Positions 48,201 through 55,464 of a stretch of 64,000 bases of DNA are shown piece by piece. The translations under genes were made by a program, and so were the position numbers. How positions within the stretch are numbered: the stretch's first letter is position 1; each line of letters opens with the position of its first letter. The notes under the pieces were generated by a model. That model saw nothing but the letters and a program-made list of their open reading frames with translations, was not told the DNA's origin and did no database searches. This DNA comes from Acanthopleuribacter pedis (lineage in GTDB: Bacteria > Acidobacteriota > Holophagae > Acanthopleuribacterales > Acanthopleuribacteraceae): the NCBI RefSeq assembly GCF_017377855.1, contig NZ_JAFREP010000009.1, positions 28,405 through 92,404 of the forward strand. Direction: 5' to 3'.

Positions 48201-51200
48201 ACAGACCAGCCCATTAAACCCCTGCTGCAGGCGGCGGAAACCCTGGTTCGCGCGGGTCGAGCAAAAGTCGAAAACCAATTCCATCCCGACCTGGCCGTCA
48301 TTTACGATTGGTTGGCGCCCCTTGCCGTCATTCATAAAATGTGGCGCAGCCCAAAGACCCAACAGCTACAGACCTTGGCGGAAATCGGCGCCATCACGCC
48401 CAAGGAACCGGTTACAACGAAACAAACGTGGCGCCAGTGGCTTGTTGACGCTCGCGATCAATTTCTAAGCCGACGGCGCATCGCGCTTGACCAATACCGC
48501 GAAACCCTGCTGCATATCATTCGCTTGCGACTGGAACATCTTGACTTCGTTTACCAAACCGACAACCGCGCCCAGTTGCGTTTTCAGCCCAAATTAGACG
48601 GCGAACAAACCCTGATCTCCATGGATTTTCGCGTAACGTTAAAGCTAAAGTGCAAAGATCACCAGAACCCACTCGAAACTTTGGCTATTTGGTCATGGGA
48701 CCAAATTCCAGAAGAAACCCAAACCTATGAATTAGAGGTACCTGAAACCTGTATTGAAGCCGTGCTTCTTTGTGAAACGCTGGATTCTGACGAAGTACAG
48801 CACAGCGAACCCTGGCCGGTTGCGCTTCCCCAAAAAAACAAGGAAGGCTCCCATCAATTACTGCGCGGCGTTCCTTCCCTGGTCACCTACCAGGTAGGCT
48901 CCTGGATCGCGTTAGAACCCGGCCTTCACCTGCTCGCCTACGATCCCGATATCGGCATCACCCCTTACACCGAAACCGCTGAGCAACAGGGCATTCAGTT
49001 GGTCGATCTGGACGGCGGTTTTGGCGGCTACGACGGCAAAATGCTATCGGCCAAAAAACTCTTGGAACATGTGGATTGGCACACGCAGAAACAGGCCACC
49101 CAATCCCAAAAACCGCTCAAAACGCTGGTTTTTAATACGACCCGAACCATCACCCAAATGCTCGACGAGCCGGGCCGTCCCGTTATCCAATCTTTACTCG
49201 CACAGATCAAAGAGAAAACTTGGCGGGCATCCTGTTGGCTCGTGCCCAAATCAGAGGCATTCCGCCTAAGCGGTGTCCTGGGTGAACAGGCACGACTCAT
49301 TCCGCTTTTCGCACCGCAAAAACTACCTATCGAAGTTCGCCGCGACTTAATCGCCTGGCTTGCTTCTAGAACTGAATGGGGTGAAAGCACCCTAGCCGCG
49401 GTTTTAGAAGCTCTTGGCCTCAACCTTAGCTTGCTGGTTGAATGGTTAAAAACAAAGGAACCGATCTCTGAATTCTTGGAAAACGAAAAAAAAGCCAAAG
49501 ACCTTCTGATAGCACAGTTTCGCGGTTTATCCCCCCTTGCCCTCGCCAATCTCATCGTATTGGTTTTTTGCCGTACCTGGTTTCCAAGCGGAAAACCCAT
49601 TCCGGTAGAGGCAACCAGCATTCGCAATCCTGATCACGAACAAGATAAACCCGAAAAACCTCAGTCAGAACCTTTGGATCATTCTTTGTCCGGGTTAACC
49701 GAGGACACCCCGTTCGACCCTTCGGCAACAGAAAGTTTAGATAGCGAGGGTTCTTGGTTGCGGGGTTATGAGGAGCATGGTGAACGCAACCCAGACCCCG
49801 ATATCCTAAACGGCTTAAGGGACCTGGGCGATACGTTGCAAGAGAATGAACGAAACCGTTGCCGCCACCTGCTAAAAAATCGTGGCATCCTCGCTATCAA
49901 TCAGGGTTTGGTTTTTCTTCGTCAACCCTACCAGGCCATTTTAGAACACTGGATTGAACCCGATTCTTGGGGACGTGAGTTCGCCGAGGATGTTCTGCAA
50001 GCCCCCTTATTCAAGAAACTTGACTTCAAAGCGCTTGCGGTACCGGGTGAACAAATTCGGTACTTGGTTCCAAAAATGACCCAACAGGGACTGGACGCGC
50101 TGAAAGAACTGGGTTCAGAGAACCCAAATTGGGAAACATTGGTTCATCGCTTAACCGGCATCAACACCCCGGCACTCAAACCTGAAGAACTATCTGAGCC
50201 AGAGCTTCGGTTTTATGAGGACATTCGTGCCCGGCTTGACTCAGTGGTCATTTTCCCCCTGGAAACAACCCATACGGGTCCCCTTGAATCCCCCCAGGAA
50301 ACGCACTGGCTTGTATTTATTGTGGACAATGAAAGCCCCGATCAAGGTTGGTGGTCCAATATGGTTGGGAACCACACGACCGCTGTCAACCTCATCTTTG
50401 TATGCCCGAGCATACAAGCCATTTCAGCTGAAAAATCCCAACGGTTGAGTTTCATTGATGCACAAGCACTTAAAGAAATTGTTGCCGGTGCAGACGTCGC
50501 CAATACCTTTTGGCTCCACGTCCGTTATCGCGTCGGCCTGTTGAAGCTAAACCCCTTCGAAACAGGGGCGCCCTTGGATCCCGGCAGCGAAACCTTTGTG
50601 GGAAGAAAACAAGAAACTGAACATATTTTGTCTTTAATCGCAAATCAGAGCTTTCTCATTATCGGCGGCCGAAAAATAGGCAAAACGAGTTTGCTCAATC
50701 ACATTGCCGGGGTTTTGGACAAGAAGCCAGACCATACCCCCCTCTTTGTTGACGTCCAAGATGTTTATGATGCCAACATGTTCATTGAACGATTTGGCGC
50801 TGCTTGTCAAAAGGCAGGGATTCAGTACATCCCCGCCGACGATCCGGCGGAATCACTAGGCGCGACAGTCAGCCACCTGCCAGGACCGGTTTTACTCTTA
50901 AATGAAATTGACGGCCTCGCCCTAGACGACCACGGCTTTCTCAAAACGCTGCGCAGGTTAAGCCAGCAAGGGGAATGTCAATTCGTGATGGTCGGGTATC
51001 AGGGTGCTCATGGTGGTTTGGCACGGCTTGATTCACCACTTCACAATTGGTTCCCCACCGATGAAGGTCGGTCTGCCATTATCTTGGGACGACTGGAAGA
51101 CGACGCAGCCTACCAGTTAATTGATCTCCTAGAAAAAAGTCGACTTAGGTTAACTTATGACAACCCAGAGTTACGTAGTTCAATCCGCAAAGAAATCTAC

Positions 51201-51851
51201 AATGCAACGCAAGGTATTCCCAAGTTGATTCAGGAAGAATGTGACCGGATTGTCAAAAATTTGGATAAGCGCCAAAGCCCGGTCATTACCAAGGAGGATT
51301 TCGCGAGAAACCGCGACAAACACGGCATTTGGGATTTTTACCAAAAAATCGAAACCCCCTTTCTGCTTGCCTCCCAACGCCAAATCCAACCCCATCGCTT
51401 AAACCGACCACGCCAAGAACACAACCACATGCGCCTTTGGCGTTATTTGTTACTCAGTACCATGGTACACCACCTCTACAGTGATATTCCTGCATACATG
51501 GACGGCAAAGCAAAACTCAATCATGTTCTATCGGGCAATCTATACTTCACGAGTAACCAGGCAAGAAACTATACCCTTGCGGTACTGGAACAAGAAGACT
51601 CAACGGCTTTTGCCATTGCCCGCAAGGAATTCAGCCTTGACGTCTGTAAAGACATTTTTGATTATTTGGCGCTCACCGTCTTCGTCGGCGTCGAAGTCTC
51701 TGAAATGACGCGTTACTACTTCTCGGACCACTTATTTCCAATTGGTTTGCGTACCTATCTTACTGGAGAAAACACAAGTTTAACAACCTACCTCAAAAAG
51801 CTCGCCACAGAGTTCGGCGAAAGTTTATCTGAACTGGAGACAAATCCTTGA
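42249..51851 (+). CDS. Giant SIR2-like / STAND NTPase / TPR / propeller / P-loop ATPase protein
   Basis: A 3200-residue cytoplasmic protein. Visible order: SIR2-like fold (about 1-280) with LVLFLGDAP (canonical GAG changed), IITSDRG (canonical TTN-D) and LVAVNG (canonical HG), so both key catalytic positions seem lost; a STAND-like NTPase (about 320-640) with Walker A G348-P-T-G-T-G-K354-S and Walker B VLVDD; 34-residue TPR/HAT-like repeats (about 650-850) built on PSWQAWA; a beta-rich, probably propeller region (about 950-1720); a large unassigned region; and a second P-loop ATPase (about 2784-3060) with Walker A G2806-G-R-K-I-G-K2812-T and Walker B LLLNEIDGL, of the Orc/STAND (MNS) kind. 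The TTG start has GAGG 5 bases upstream. It overlaps the next gene (TTGA). Likely a sensor or signalling hub of a conflict system (inference). Confidence 0.8.
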   Translation: MAHDDLIQRVGLAARTGRLVLFLGDAPALSLEFPSLDTAMEHLADAYLENEELDADRKGRVTKYREEQDWPRLTKTLHDHDSELYETRVKSALAGPHAGATPVLPWWLQTLLVMEPVLIITSDRGPLPAATIPRGYTLTTWQDAARITQLPQPGKHHLVAVNGCSLIPGSLLLTLDDEHVFKGPAGDPVRALLQKVQRDYLCLWVGFREDDPFLVTQFEDPTLPLENQVMITPSGKYRTVLKNQALWVEEDAGLGLSTTAKSLIAAAEREPPPDWEHISETITSQSKVMRFNELVCLPNPSRKEILAYYQGHPATWSLVRENHSIPRRETQEVLDFLNKGRKTVLVSGPTGTGKSTILMQAALKLLEDDYTVLHLDAPRTIDRWLSPKQGKLAVLVDDGSRYYGLAQLVHKAETRSNVVVLIAARTHEWINMLRFRRQANLAAMAKVRVKELLPAELEHLGEKLTAAGAYKTNTDQKQLVADLTLHLGESRDLLAAMLMATTGLKLVAILRKAIEEIASWTEGKTLLELLGTIVFIESLPTKSGIPLTCSARLLCHVLGLSPKAVSAALERLRGEVRPRQNLYDELSSRDQIISQQIYRILFEGANPFLAKVDIGALILWAANLIAREETKKHHLQLMSMVPNHFWKLGDYQTAEALFEAATRIDPSNPIVWQNWARMAKEPNAKPHLHLSPDPRILFEKATQADPKDAPSWQAWAVMEHKAGNIEIARSLFEQAIQADPSHALSWQAWAVMEAKHGLPHEARKRFHQATQVDPNQAPSWQAWAIFEAEQLHYAEAREYFKQAICVDAGHAPSWRAWVAMELDLGHVERAQHLIEKACETCPAYEFEGLRRRLEDGEKPVTPPTNKSQKPKNRLRATVQTQFVSWVGTTKKQAGISEYMAYLAANAIKKKKQAGNDERFLALAMIVPHLRKPLLREAESTRLPAAPAFILTLPARLDPNPLPENQTRCFAVTHQGQVFTWLAAAPSHLYGPVPEPCQPQPIFQVPGFDPMRGRVLGLYLGPAGTFSQTTNLFLVVQLDAEPRLYQFSLTNLGDHPLAHTEFPEWMQKHPLSGRPGSQVGDFHQVISAQPMDDSATWSTLWQGRLWHLAAAGFYDNDRLHGIQAAVNDQTLYVLRTDQSIALYTMVDGKPVRHTRRFFRRQPVAIAALPTLEGEPPRLLVGYRNGQVRVCVDVASAQGADWGETCWHALENAYSSQAKLRTLADWPAWLDDFEMGRVPHEVCRHQAALQVACRMFFAFLLRQPNLNLDKEWSIRKWLNPPLDTFDYLPLLQILRVYLRNLSNTADPTGAAGFLEIYESLPHELREILDTYIHEYDLSQTVATRDAGGADNDAITQLIQRSHRTRRAFLTDPKVTSAAKASILAEIQLGFPITEYFAKQTTQSGPPRLLPTGQPLFVWDDGVTLQTMTLDSNTPRAVLQPRPGMPSLFTLQATGRELSLIEVMPACLRRHRMDDSGSLETTDQEQHFPQPIQPIRAVDAGEDKLLILTRQNNLTYGFRLDLWCTTGAGKLEGQLNLRHHPLVCVAFHIVTPGKEWHIALSSGEREWTLYTLTYQPREQKLSLSQPIRYRTRGNVTALTFGEVQGSTWILVGSDRGHLQAFEQDEDANNRWRLKWLHTTATEIRGLHLLAADHHCRILAFTSQGEVFVFTGSGEPKWHRHCHVSLVAGCLLPPTTKTNQIFSAVLCDARGALGVLSFEEQKPWETIVKEFRTTTGIEPKPPYDEYPRLQDRHLHPVDLACLAGDRETSENHRALALQDFAEKILQLDLPTQAECRGIKISTKSWHWPELARLVRFDGRIAAQDNRLWLIDLSLDLLNRLYEEDQAQRFTDTSDLRGTRILADLIRGLGRDLLTPLFLSEGNIPNWTKVPTSLRHTPAVNAAIIANLNLNPKDPNLFGKLVTQASFLGPQAFDALVLLAPTQNCTQAWLFGELVARKQYPVPSSEKHHHTLPPGFAGVLWAFGRFLWGTDQPIKPLLQAAETLVRAGRAKVENQFHPDLAVIYDWLAPLAVIHKMWRSPKTQQLQTLAEIGAITPKEPVTTKQTWRQWLVDARDQFLSRRRIALDQYRETLLHIIRLRLEHLDFVYQTDNRAQLRFQPKLDGEQTLISMDFRVTLKLKCKDHQNPLETLAIWSWDQIPEETQTYELEVPETCIEAVLLCETLDSDEVQHSEPWPVALPQKNKEGSHQLLRGVPSLVTYQVGSWIALEPGLHLLAYDPDIGITPYTETAEQQGIQLVDLDGGFGGYDGKMLSAKKLLEHVDWHTQKQATQSQKPLKTLVFNTTRTITQMLDEPGRPVIQSLLAQIKEKTWRASCWLVPKSEAFRLSGVLGEQARLIPLFAPQKLPIEVRRDLIAWLASRTEWGESTLAAVLEALGLNLSLLVEWLKTKEPISEFLENEKKAKDLLIAQFRGLSPLALANLIVLVFCRTWFPSGKPIPVEATSIRNPDHEQDKPEKPQSEPLDHSLSGLTEDTPFDPSATESLDSEGSWLRGYEEHGERNPDPDILNGLRDLGDTLQENERNRCRHLLKNRGILAINQGLVFLRQPYQAILEHWIEPDSWGREFAEDVLQAPLFKKLDFKALAVPGEQIRYLVPKMTQQGLDALKELGSENPNWETLVHRLTGINTPALKPEELSEPELRFYEDIRARLDSVVIFPLETTHTGPLESPQETHWLVFIVDNESPDQGWWSNMVGNHTTAVNLIFVCPSIQAISAEKSQRLSFIDAQALKEIVAGADVANTFWLHVRYRVGLLKLNPFETGAPLDPGSETFVGRKQETEHILSLIANQSFLIIGGRKIGKTSLLNHIAGVLDKKPDHTPLFVDVQDVYDANMFIERFGAACQKAGIQYIPADDPAESLGATVSHLPGPVLLLNEIDGLALDDHGFLKTLRRLSQQGECQFVMVGYQGAHGGLARLDSPLHNWFPTDEGRSAIILGRLEDDAAYQLIDLLEKSRLRLTYDNPELRSSIRKEIYNATQGIPKLIQEECDRIVKNLDKRQSPVITKEDFARNRDKHGIWDFYQKIETPFLLASQRQIQPHRLNRPRQEHNHMRLWRYLLLSTMVHHLYSDIPAYMDGKAKLNHVLSGNLYFTSNQARNYTLAVLEQEDSTAFAIARKEFSLDVCKDIFDYLALTVFVGVEVSEMTRYYFSDHLFPIGLRTYLTGENTSLTTYLKKLATEFGESLSELETNP

Positions 51852-53026
51852 AAAAAGACAATGTGTTTATGGTTTTTAATACTAAAGGCAAAGAAGTTGT
51901 CTATGAATACCGTTGGGGTGAAAATCACAATCCAAAGTTTCGGCTCGAACGCGCAACCCGCCGCATCGGTACCTTGGAAACGCCACCAACCCCGGAAATC
52001 AAGTCTTATGAGGAACTAGACCGCGTTTTTCTATTGGTCTCCGAGCGCGGAAGTGGTTTTAAATTTTTACGCCAATGGTTAACCAGTAGACAAGAACACG
52101 TCATTTCACAACATAAAATTAGTGGCAAAGAAGGCTCACCACCCAAAAATTGGGTACTTATCGACGGCAACCAAGTCATCCAGCAAAACAGCCTAGTACA
52201 ACCCGATCAATGGAATGCCTTTCTGAAACAAGATATGGGCTGTTACATCTTGGACCGAACTTTTTACGGCGACAATCCCATTACCGAAAAAACCGGTTCC
52301 GTTTTAACCCAGATCAATGCCACAGTAGAAGCGATGCGAACGGATCCCAGTTTTCGTTTTATCCACGCCTCTTACCACCTACCATCGCTCGAAATAGACC
52401 CGCTTTTTTCCAATCTCCTGGATCAATGCCACGTTTACCGCCTGCCGCAGTTCAATATCGACGAACTCTGTACATGGCTTGATGAACTGGTCAAAAAATA
52501 CCAAAACAGGACATTCACCATCGATTTGAAGGATGCCAAACGCTCACTGGCACAGGTCATATTGTATTCGGTCGGTGGACAGCCTCGACTTACCAGCATG
52601 CTCTTTCGCCTTGTTGACGATGCCATTCAAGCACAACTCCCCGAAGATGAACGCGACACGCCGCCCCCCAAGAAACCACCATCTTCCGGCTCGTTTGTCC
52701 TCCAAGCTGAAGATTTGGCAACACTTTTTAGGCTCCAGGGAACAGAACTCGCCCGCAACCCGCCACACATCGTGGAACGCTGGAAGGAAGACTTGACGGG
52801 GTTCCTCAAGAATGACACCCACATGGTGCAGTTGCTGCGGCGGTATGCCGACAACCAACCGAAACCCTCAACCGACGCCCATTACACGGCTGACTACAAA
52901 CTTTATTTAGCGGGCTGGGTGGGCTTTGATCCCGAGAAAAAATGGGGTATCCGTTCTCAATGTCACAAACAATGGGCAGGCGAATTATTGCGCCATTTCG
53001 ACCAAGAAAAGGAGCGCACCCGATGA
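51848..53026 (+). CDS. Protein with degenerate P-loop ATPase fold, defence operon gene 2
   Basis: A 392-residue protein that I cannot assign to a named family. Its middle looks like an AAA/Orc-type ATPase that has lost its active site. The Walker A position reads S65-E-R-G-S-G-F-K72-F in a strand-loop-helix context (VFLLVSERGSGFKFLRQWL), so an extra Phe separates G and K and no Ser/Thr follows. Later, FRFIHASYHLPSLEI and CHVYRLPQFNIDELCTWL sit where such ATPases have sensor and lid segments, and SVGGQPRLTSMLFRLVDDAI resembles the GG-P-L lid motif. The TTG start overlaps the giant gene's stop, and its own stop overlaps the next start, so it is an integral operon member. It may act as an inactive partner or adaptor of the ATPases on either side (inference). 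Confidence 0.7.
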   Translation: MKKDNVFMVFNTKGKEVVYEYRWGENHNPKFRLERATRRIGTLETPPTPEIKSYEELDRVFLLVSERGSGFKFLRQWLTSRQEHVISQHKISGKEGSPPKNWVLIDGNQVIQQNSLVQPDQWNAFLKQDMGCYILDRTFYGDNPITEKTGSVLTQINATVEAMRTDPSFRFIHASYHLPSLEIDPLFSNLLDQCHVYRLPQFNIDELCTWLDELVKKYQNRTFTIDLKDAKRSLAQVILYSVGGQPRLTSMLFRLVDDAIQAQLPEDERDTPPPKKPPSSGSFVLQAEDLATLFRLQGTELARNPPHIVERWKEDLTGFLKNDTHMVQLLRRYADNQPKPSTDAHYTADYKLYLAGWVGFDPEKKWGIRSQCHKQWAGELLRHFDQEKERTR

Positions 53027-55464
53027 GTGATATCCTCGAAAAGTTGGATAAAGCCGGGCTCAGCCCCAAACAACAAAGTGCCCTAACATCACTCTGTCGC
53101 GCGGTCATTCATCCCGAGGCCCGTGTCATCGCAATCGTGGGGAGCCGCGGCAGCGGTAAAACCACCATGATGCAACGGGTACACGAAGCCGTTGACGCCG
53201 ATCCGTGTTTCGCGGTAACTGAAATTATTGACGCCGCCTTAATTGATCGCGAGGCCGGCATTCTTTCAACCTGCATTCAGGCTTTGTTCGATACCGGCAA
53301 ACCCTATTCAAAGTTCTCGGAAACTGAACGGGACTTAAAAAACGCCTATGAGGAAACCTTTCGCCAAAGTCTCAGCTTGGGTGATTCATTCCGTCAGATT
53401 GCCCGTGAGATGTCGATGGCCCCCAAACAGTATTTAAGTACGGTCGAAAAACGCGTACTCGAATCGCGTAAGTTACCCGAACAGTTCGAAGATTTTCTCG
53501 GCCAATTACGGGAATACCGCCGTAAATCAAGCAATCCTAAAAATGACAAAACCCCGCGAATGGTTGTCTTTTTAGACGATCTTGATTTGGCACCTACCGA
53601 ACTTCTCCGCCCTTGGGCAAAGGCGATGGTTGCCCATTTCGCCATTGACGGCATCACCTGGGTGCTTTCCTACAACCAAAAACGCATGGTCGACGCGCTC
53701 TCCAGTCCCCGCATTCATCATAAGAAAAAGAAACCGGACCGAGAAACCGGCGACGCCCTGCTCAACAAACTGGTTTCTGGAAACGATCAATTCGTGCTGG
53801 GTGGCTGGAGTACCGAGGACCGGGCCAACTTTCTTCCTTTACACCACCAGGACCCCCATGCAACAAACAATACCGATGAAAAACCACCAACGCCGCCGAG
53901 CCTGCAAGGTCTTCTAGAACGATCGGGCAATCACCACTTGCTCCTGCTCCTACCGGGAACACCGCGCGGCCTGGAACAACTCTATGAATGGCTGGACCGC
54001 ACCGAAACCGAACGAAATGACCAACAAGCCACCGCCAACAGTCCCGCTCCGGCAGAATCACTTGCCACAACCACGGCCTCCAAGCAGCAACCAGAAGGCG
54101 AGCAGCCGAATTCAAAAGAACAAGGCGACACGGCTAAATACAGCGATAACCTCGACCCGCACGTGGCCATGGTCAAGCTAGCGGAAGTCAACCATTGGAA
54201 ATCTTTTAGCGGATACCTCAAGTCGGTTCCGAGTAACCGCATCGCCTGCAAATTTACCTGGTCCCCCGATATCAGCGTGTCGGCCGGTGATTGGGTTGAA
54301 TTGCTCAGATCGGCCAAAACCATACCGCGCACCACCCCGCTATTTGAAATGCCGCTTCCGACCTTGGTTCGCAAACAATGGACCAAAATTGCACAGGGCG
54401 AAGCACTCACCGAGGTACTTTGTCATCTGGCGTTGCGAACCGAAACCATGACGCCCTACCAGTTGCTCGGCCGTATGCCTTTTACCCACAGCCGCCTTAA
54501 CCTCTGTCAAATCAAGTGCCGCTTCCACGAAAATAAATTGGATCGTTTTTTAAAGGATTTTGGCGAACAGACCGGGCATCACTTGTTTTGGGGTGCTTGG
54601 CACAAGGCCGACGACCAGGGTATGTGGCATTTTACCCTCAGCCCGCAACTCTTTTGGGAGAAGCTCCTTAACCTGCGCGAGGGTTACCCGCGTGACTTGC
54701 TCAAAGCACTTTATTACCACCAGGAAACACTCGAAACCCATCTAGAACAGGTGTTCAATGACAACGACACAGCGTTCAAGAGTCAATTCGACCTCACTGG
54801 GGAAGGTTTGCAGCGGGGTTTTCTACCCCGCTCGCTTCGTGCCCTGATTCTGTTGGTCGATGCGCTGGAACGCGCGCCATGGCACGAACTGGAAGCACGC
54901 CAAAACCATTGGTCACCTATCACCCTGGTCCAGTGCGCATCGGCATTCCAACTGTCCGCGCTCGCTTACCGACTTTGGCCCGATGAAATCATCTTTGATT
55001 GCCTTTCCGCATCGGCGAAACAAACCGAAGAAGAAAAGGGTAAAAGCCCTGAACAACTGGAAACGGGGCCGGAACAGGCATCCGAAGCGAGTCCCCCGGA
55101 CGAAGCAAGCGAGCAGGTTACCCAACCGCCCTTGGTGCTGTATTTCCCATCACAAGCTTTTTCCCGCATTAGCCAAGTAAGTGAACAAGAAATCAACAAA
55201 GCCTATAGAAACTTGGTGATTACGTTGACAAAACTGGTCAAGGATGAACGGGAAATCATCGCAAAAGACACCTTACCCTCGGGGATTTCGTACGAAAACA
55301 GCCGCCGCGAATTGTTGAGCTTGCTTGCCAAAATGCTTGCATTACCCGCGGTTAAGGACCTAAGCCTGCCCCAATCTACTACCATCGAAAAAGAAACCCA
55401 GTCGCTGTTCGACGCAATCCGAAAACGATGCCAGCCGGCAGCCCTCGACGACCCCGCCTCATGA
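53023..55464 (+). CDS. RdrA-like P-loop ATPase of a RADAR-type system
   Basis: An 813-residue ATPase. Walker A is G40-S-R-G-S-G-K46-T; Walker B is VVFLDDLDL with D185-D186; the sequence after it (ITWVLSYNQKRM) fits the sensor strand of KAP/AAA-type NTPases. The N-terminal ATPase spans about residues 1-330. It is followed by a low-complexity linker (about 330-400; Thr, Gln, Glu) and a long, mostly helical C-terminal region. A large ATPase immediately upstream of a large adenosine-deaminase protein is the arrangement of rdrA-rdrB in RADAR phage defence, where the ATPase partners the deaminase. Assignment rests on this order, size and motifs, not on a database match. ATG at 53023 has AAAGGAG 8 bases upstream and overlaps the previous stop (ATGA). 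Confidence 0.65.
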   Translation: MSDILEKLDKAGLSPKQQSALTSLCRAVIHPEARVIAIVGSRGSGKTTMMQRVHEAVDADPCFAVTEIIDAALIDREAGILSTCIQALFDTGKPYSKFSETERDLKNAYEETFRQSLSLGDSFRQIAREMSMAPKQYLSTVEKRVLESRKLPEQFEDFLGQLREYRRKSSNPKNDKTPRMVVFLDDLDLAPTELLRPWAKAMVAHFAIDGITWVLSYNQKRMVDALSSPRIHHKKKKPDRETGDALLNKLVSGNDQFVLGGWSTEDRANFLPLHHQDPHATNNTDEKPPTPPSLQGLLERSGNHHLLLLLPGTPRGLEQLYEWLDRTETERNDQQATANSPAPAESLATTTASKQQPEGEQPNSKEQGDTAKYSDNLDPHVAMVKLAEVNHWKSFSGYLKSVPSNRIACKFTWSPDISVSAGDWVELLRSAKTIPRTTPLFEMPLPTLVRKQWTKIAQGEALTEVLCHLALRTETMTPYQLLGRMPFTHSRLNLCQIKCRFHENKLDRFLKDFGEQTGHHLFWGAWHKADDQGMWHFTLSPQLFWEKLLNLREGYPRDLLKALYYHQETLETHLEQVFNDNDTAFKSQFDLTGEGLQRGFLPRSLRALILLVDALERAPWHELEARQNHWSPITLVQCASAFQLSALAYRLWPDEIIFDCLSASAKQTEEEKGKSPEQLETGPEQASEASPPDEASEQVTQPPLVLYFPSQAFSRISQVSEQEINKAYRNLVITLTKLVKDEREIIAKDTLPSGISYENSRRELLSLLAKMLALPAVKDLSLPQSTTIEKETQSLFDAIRKRCQPAALDDPAS

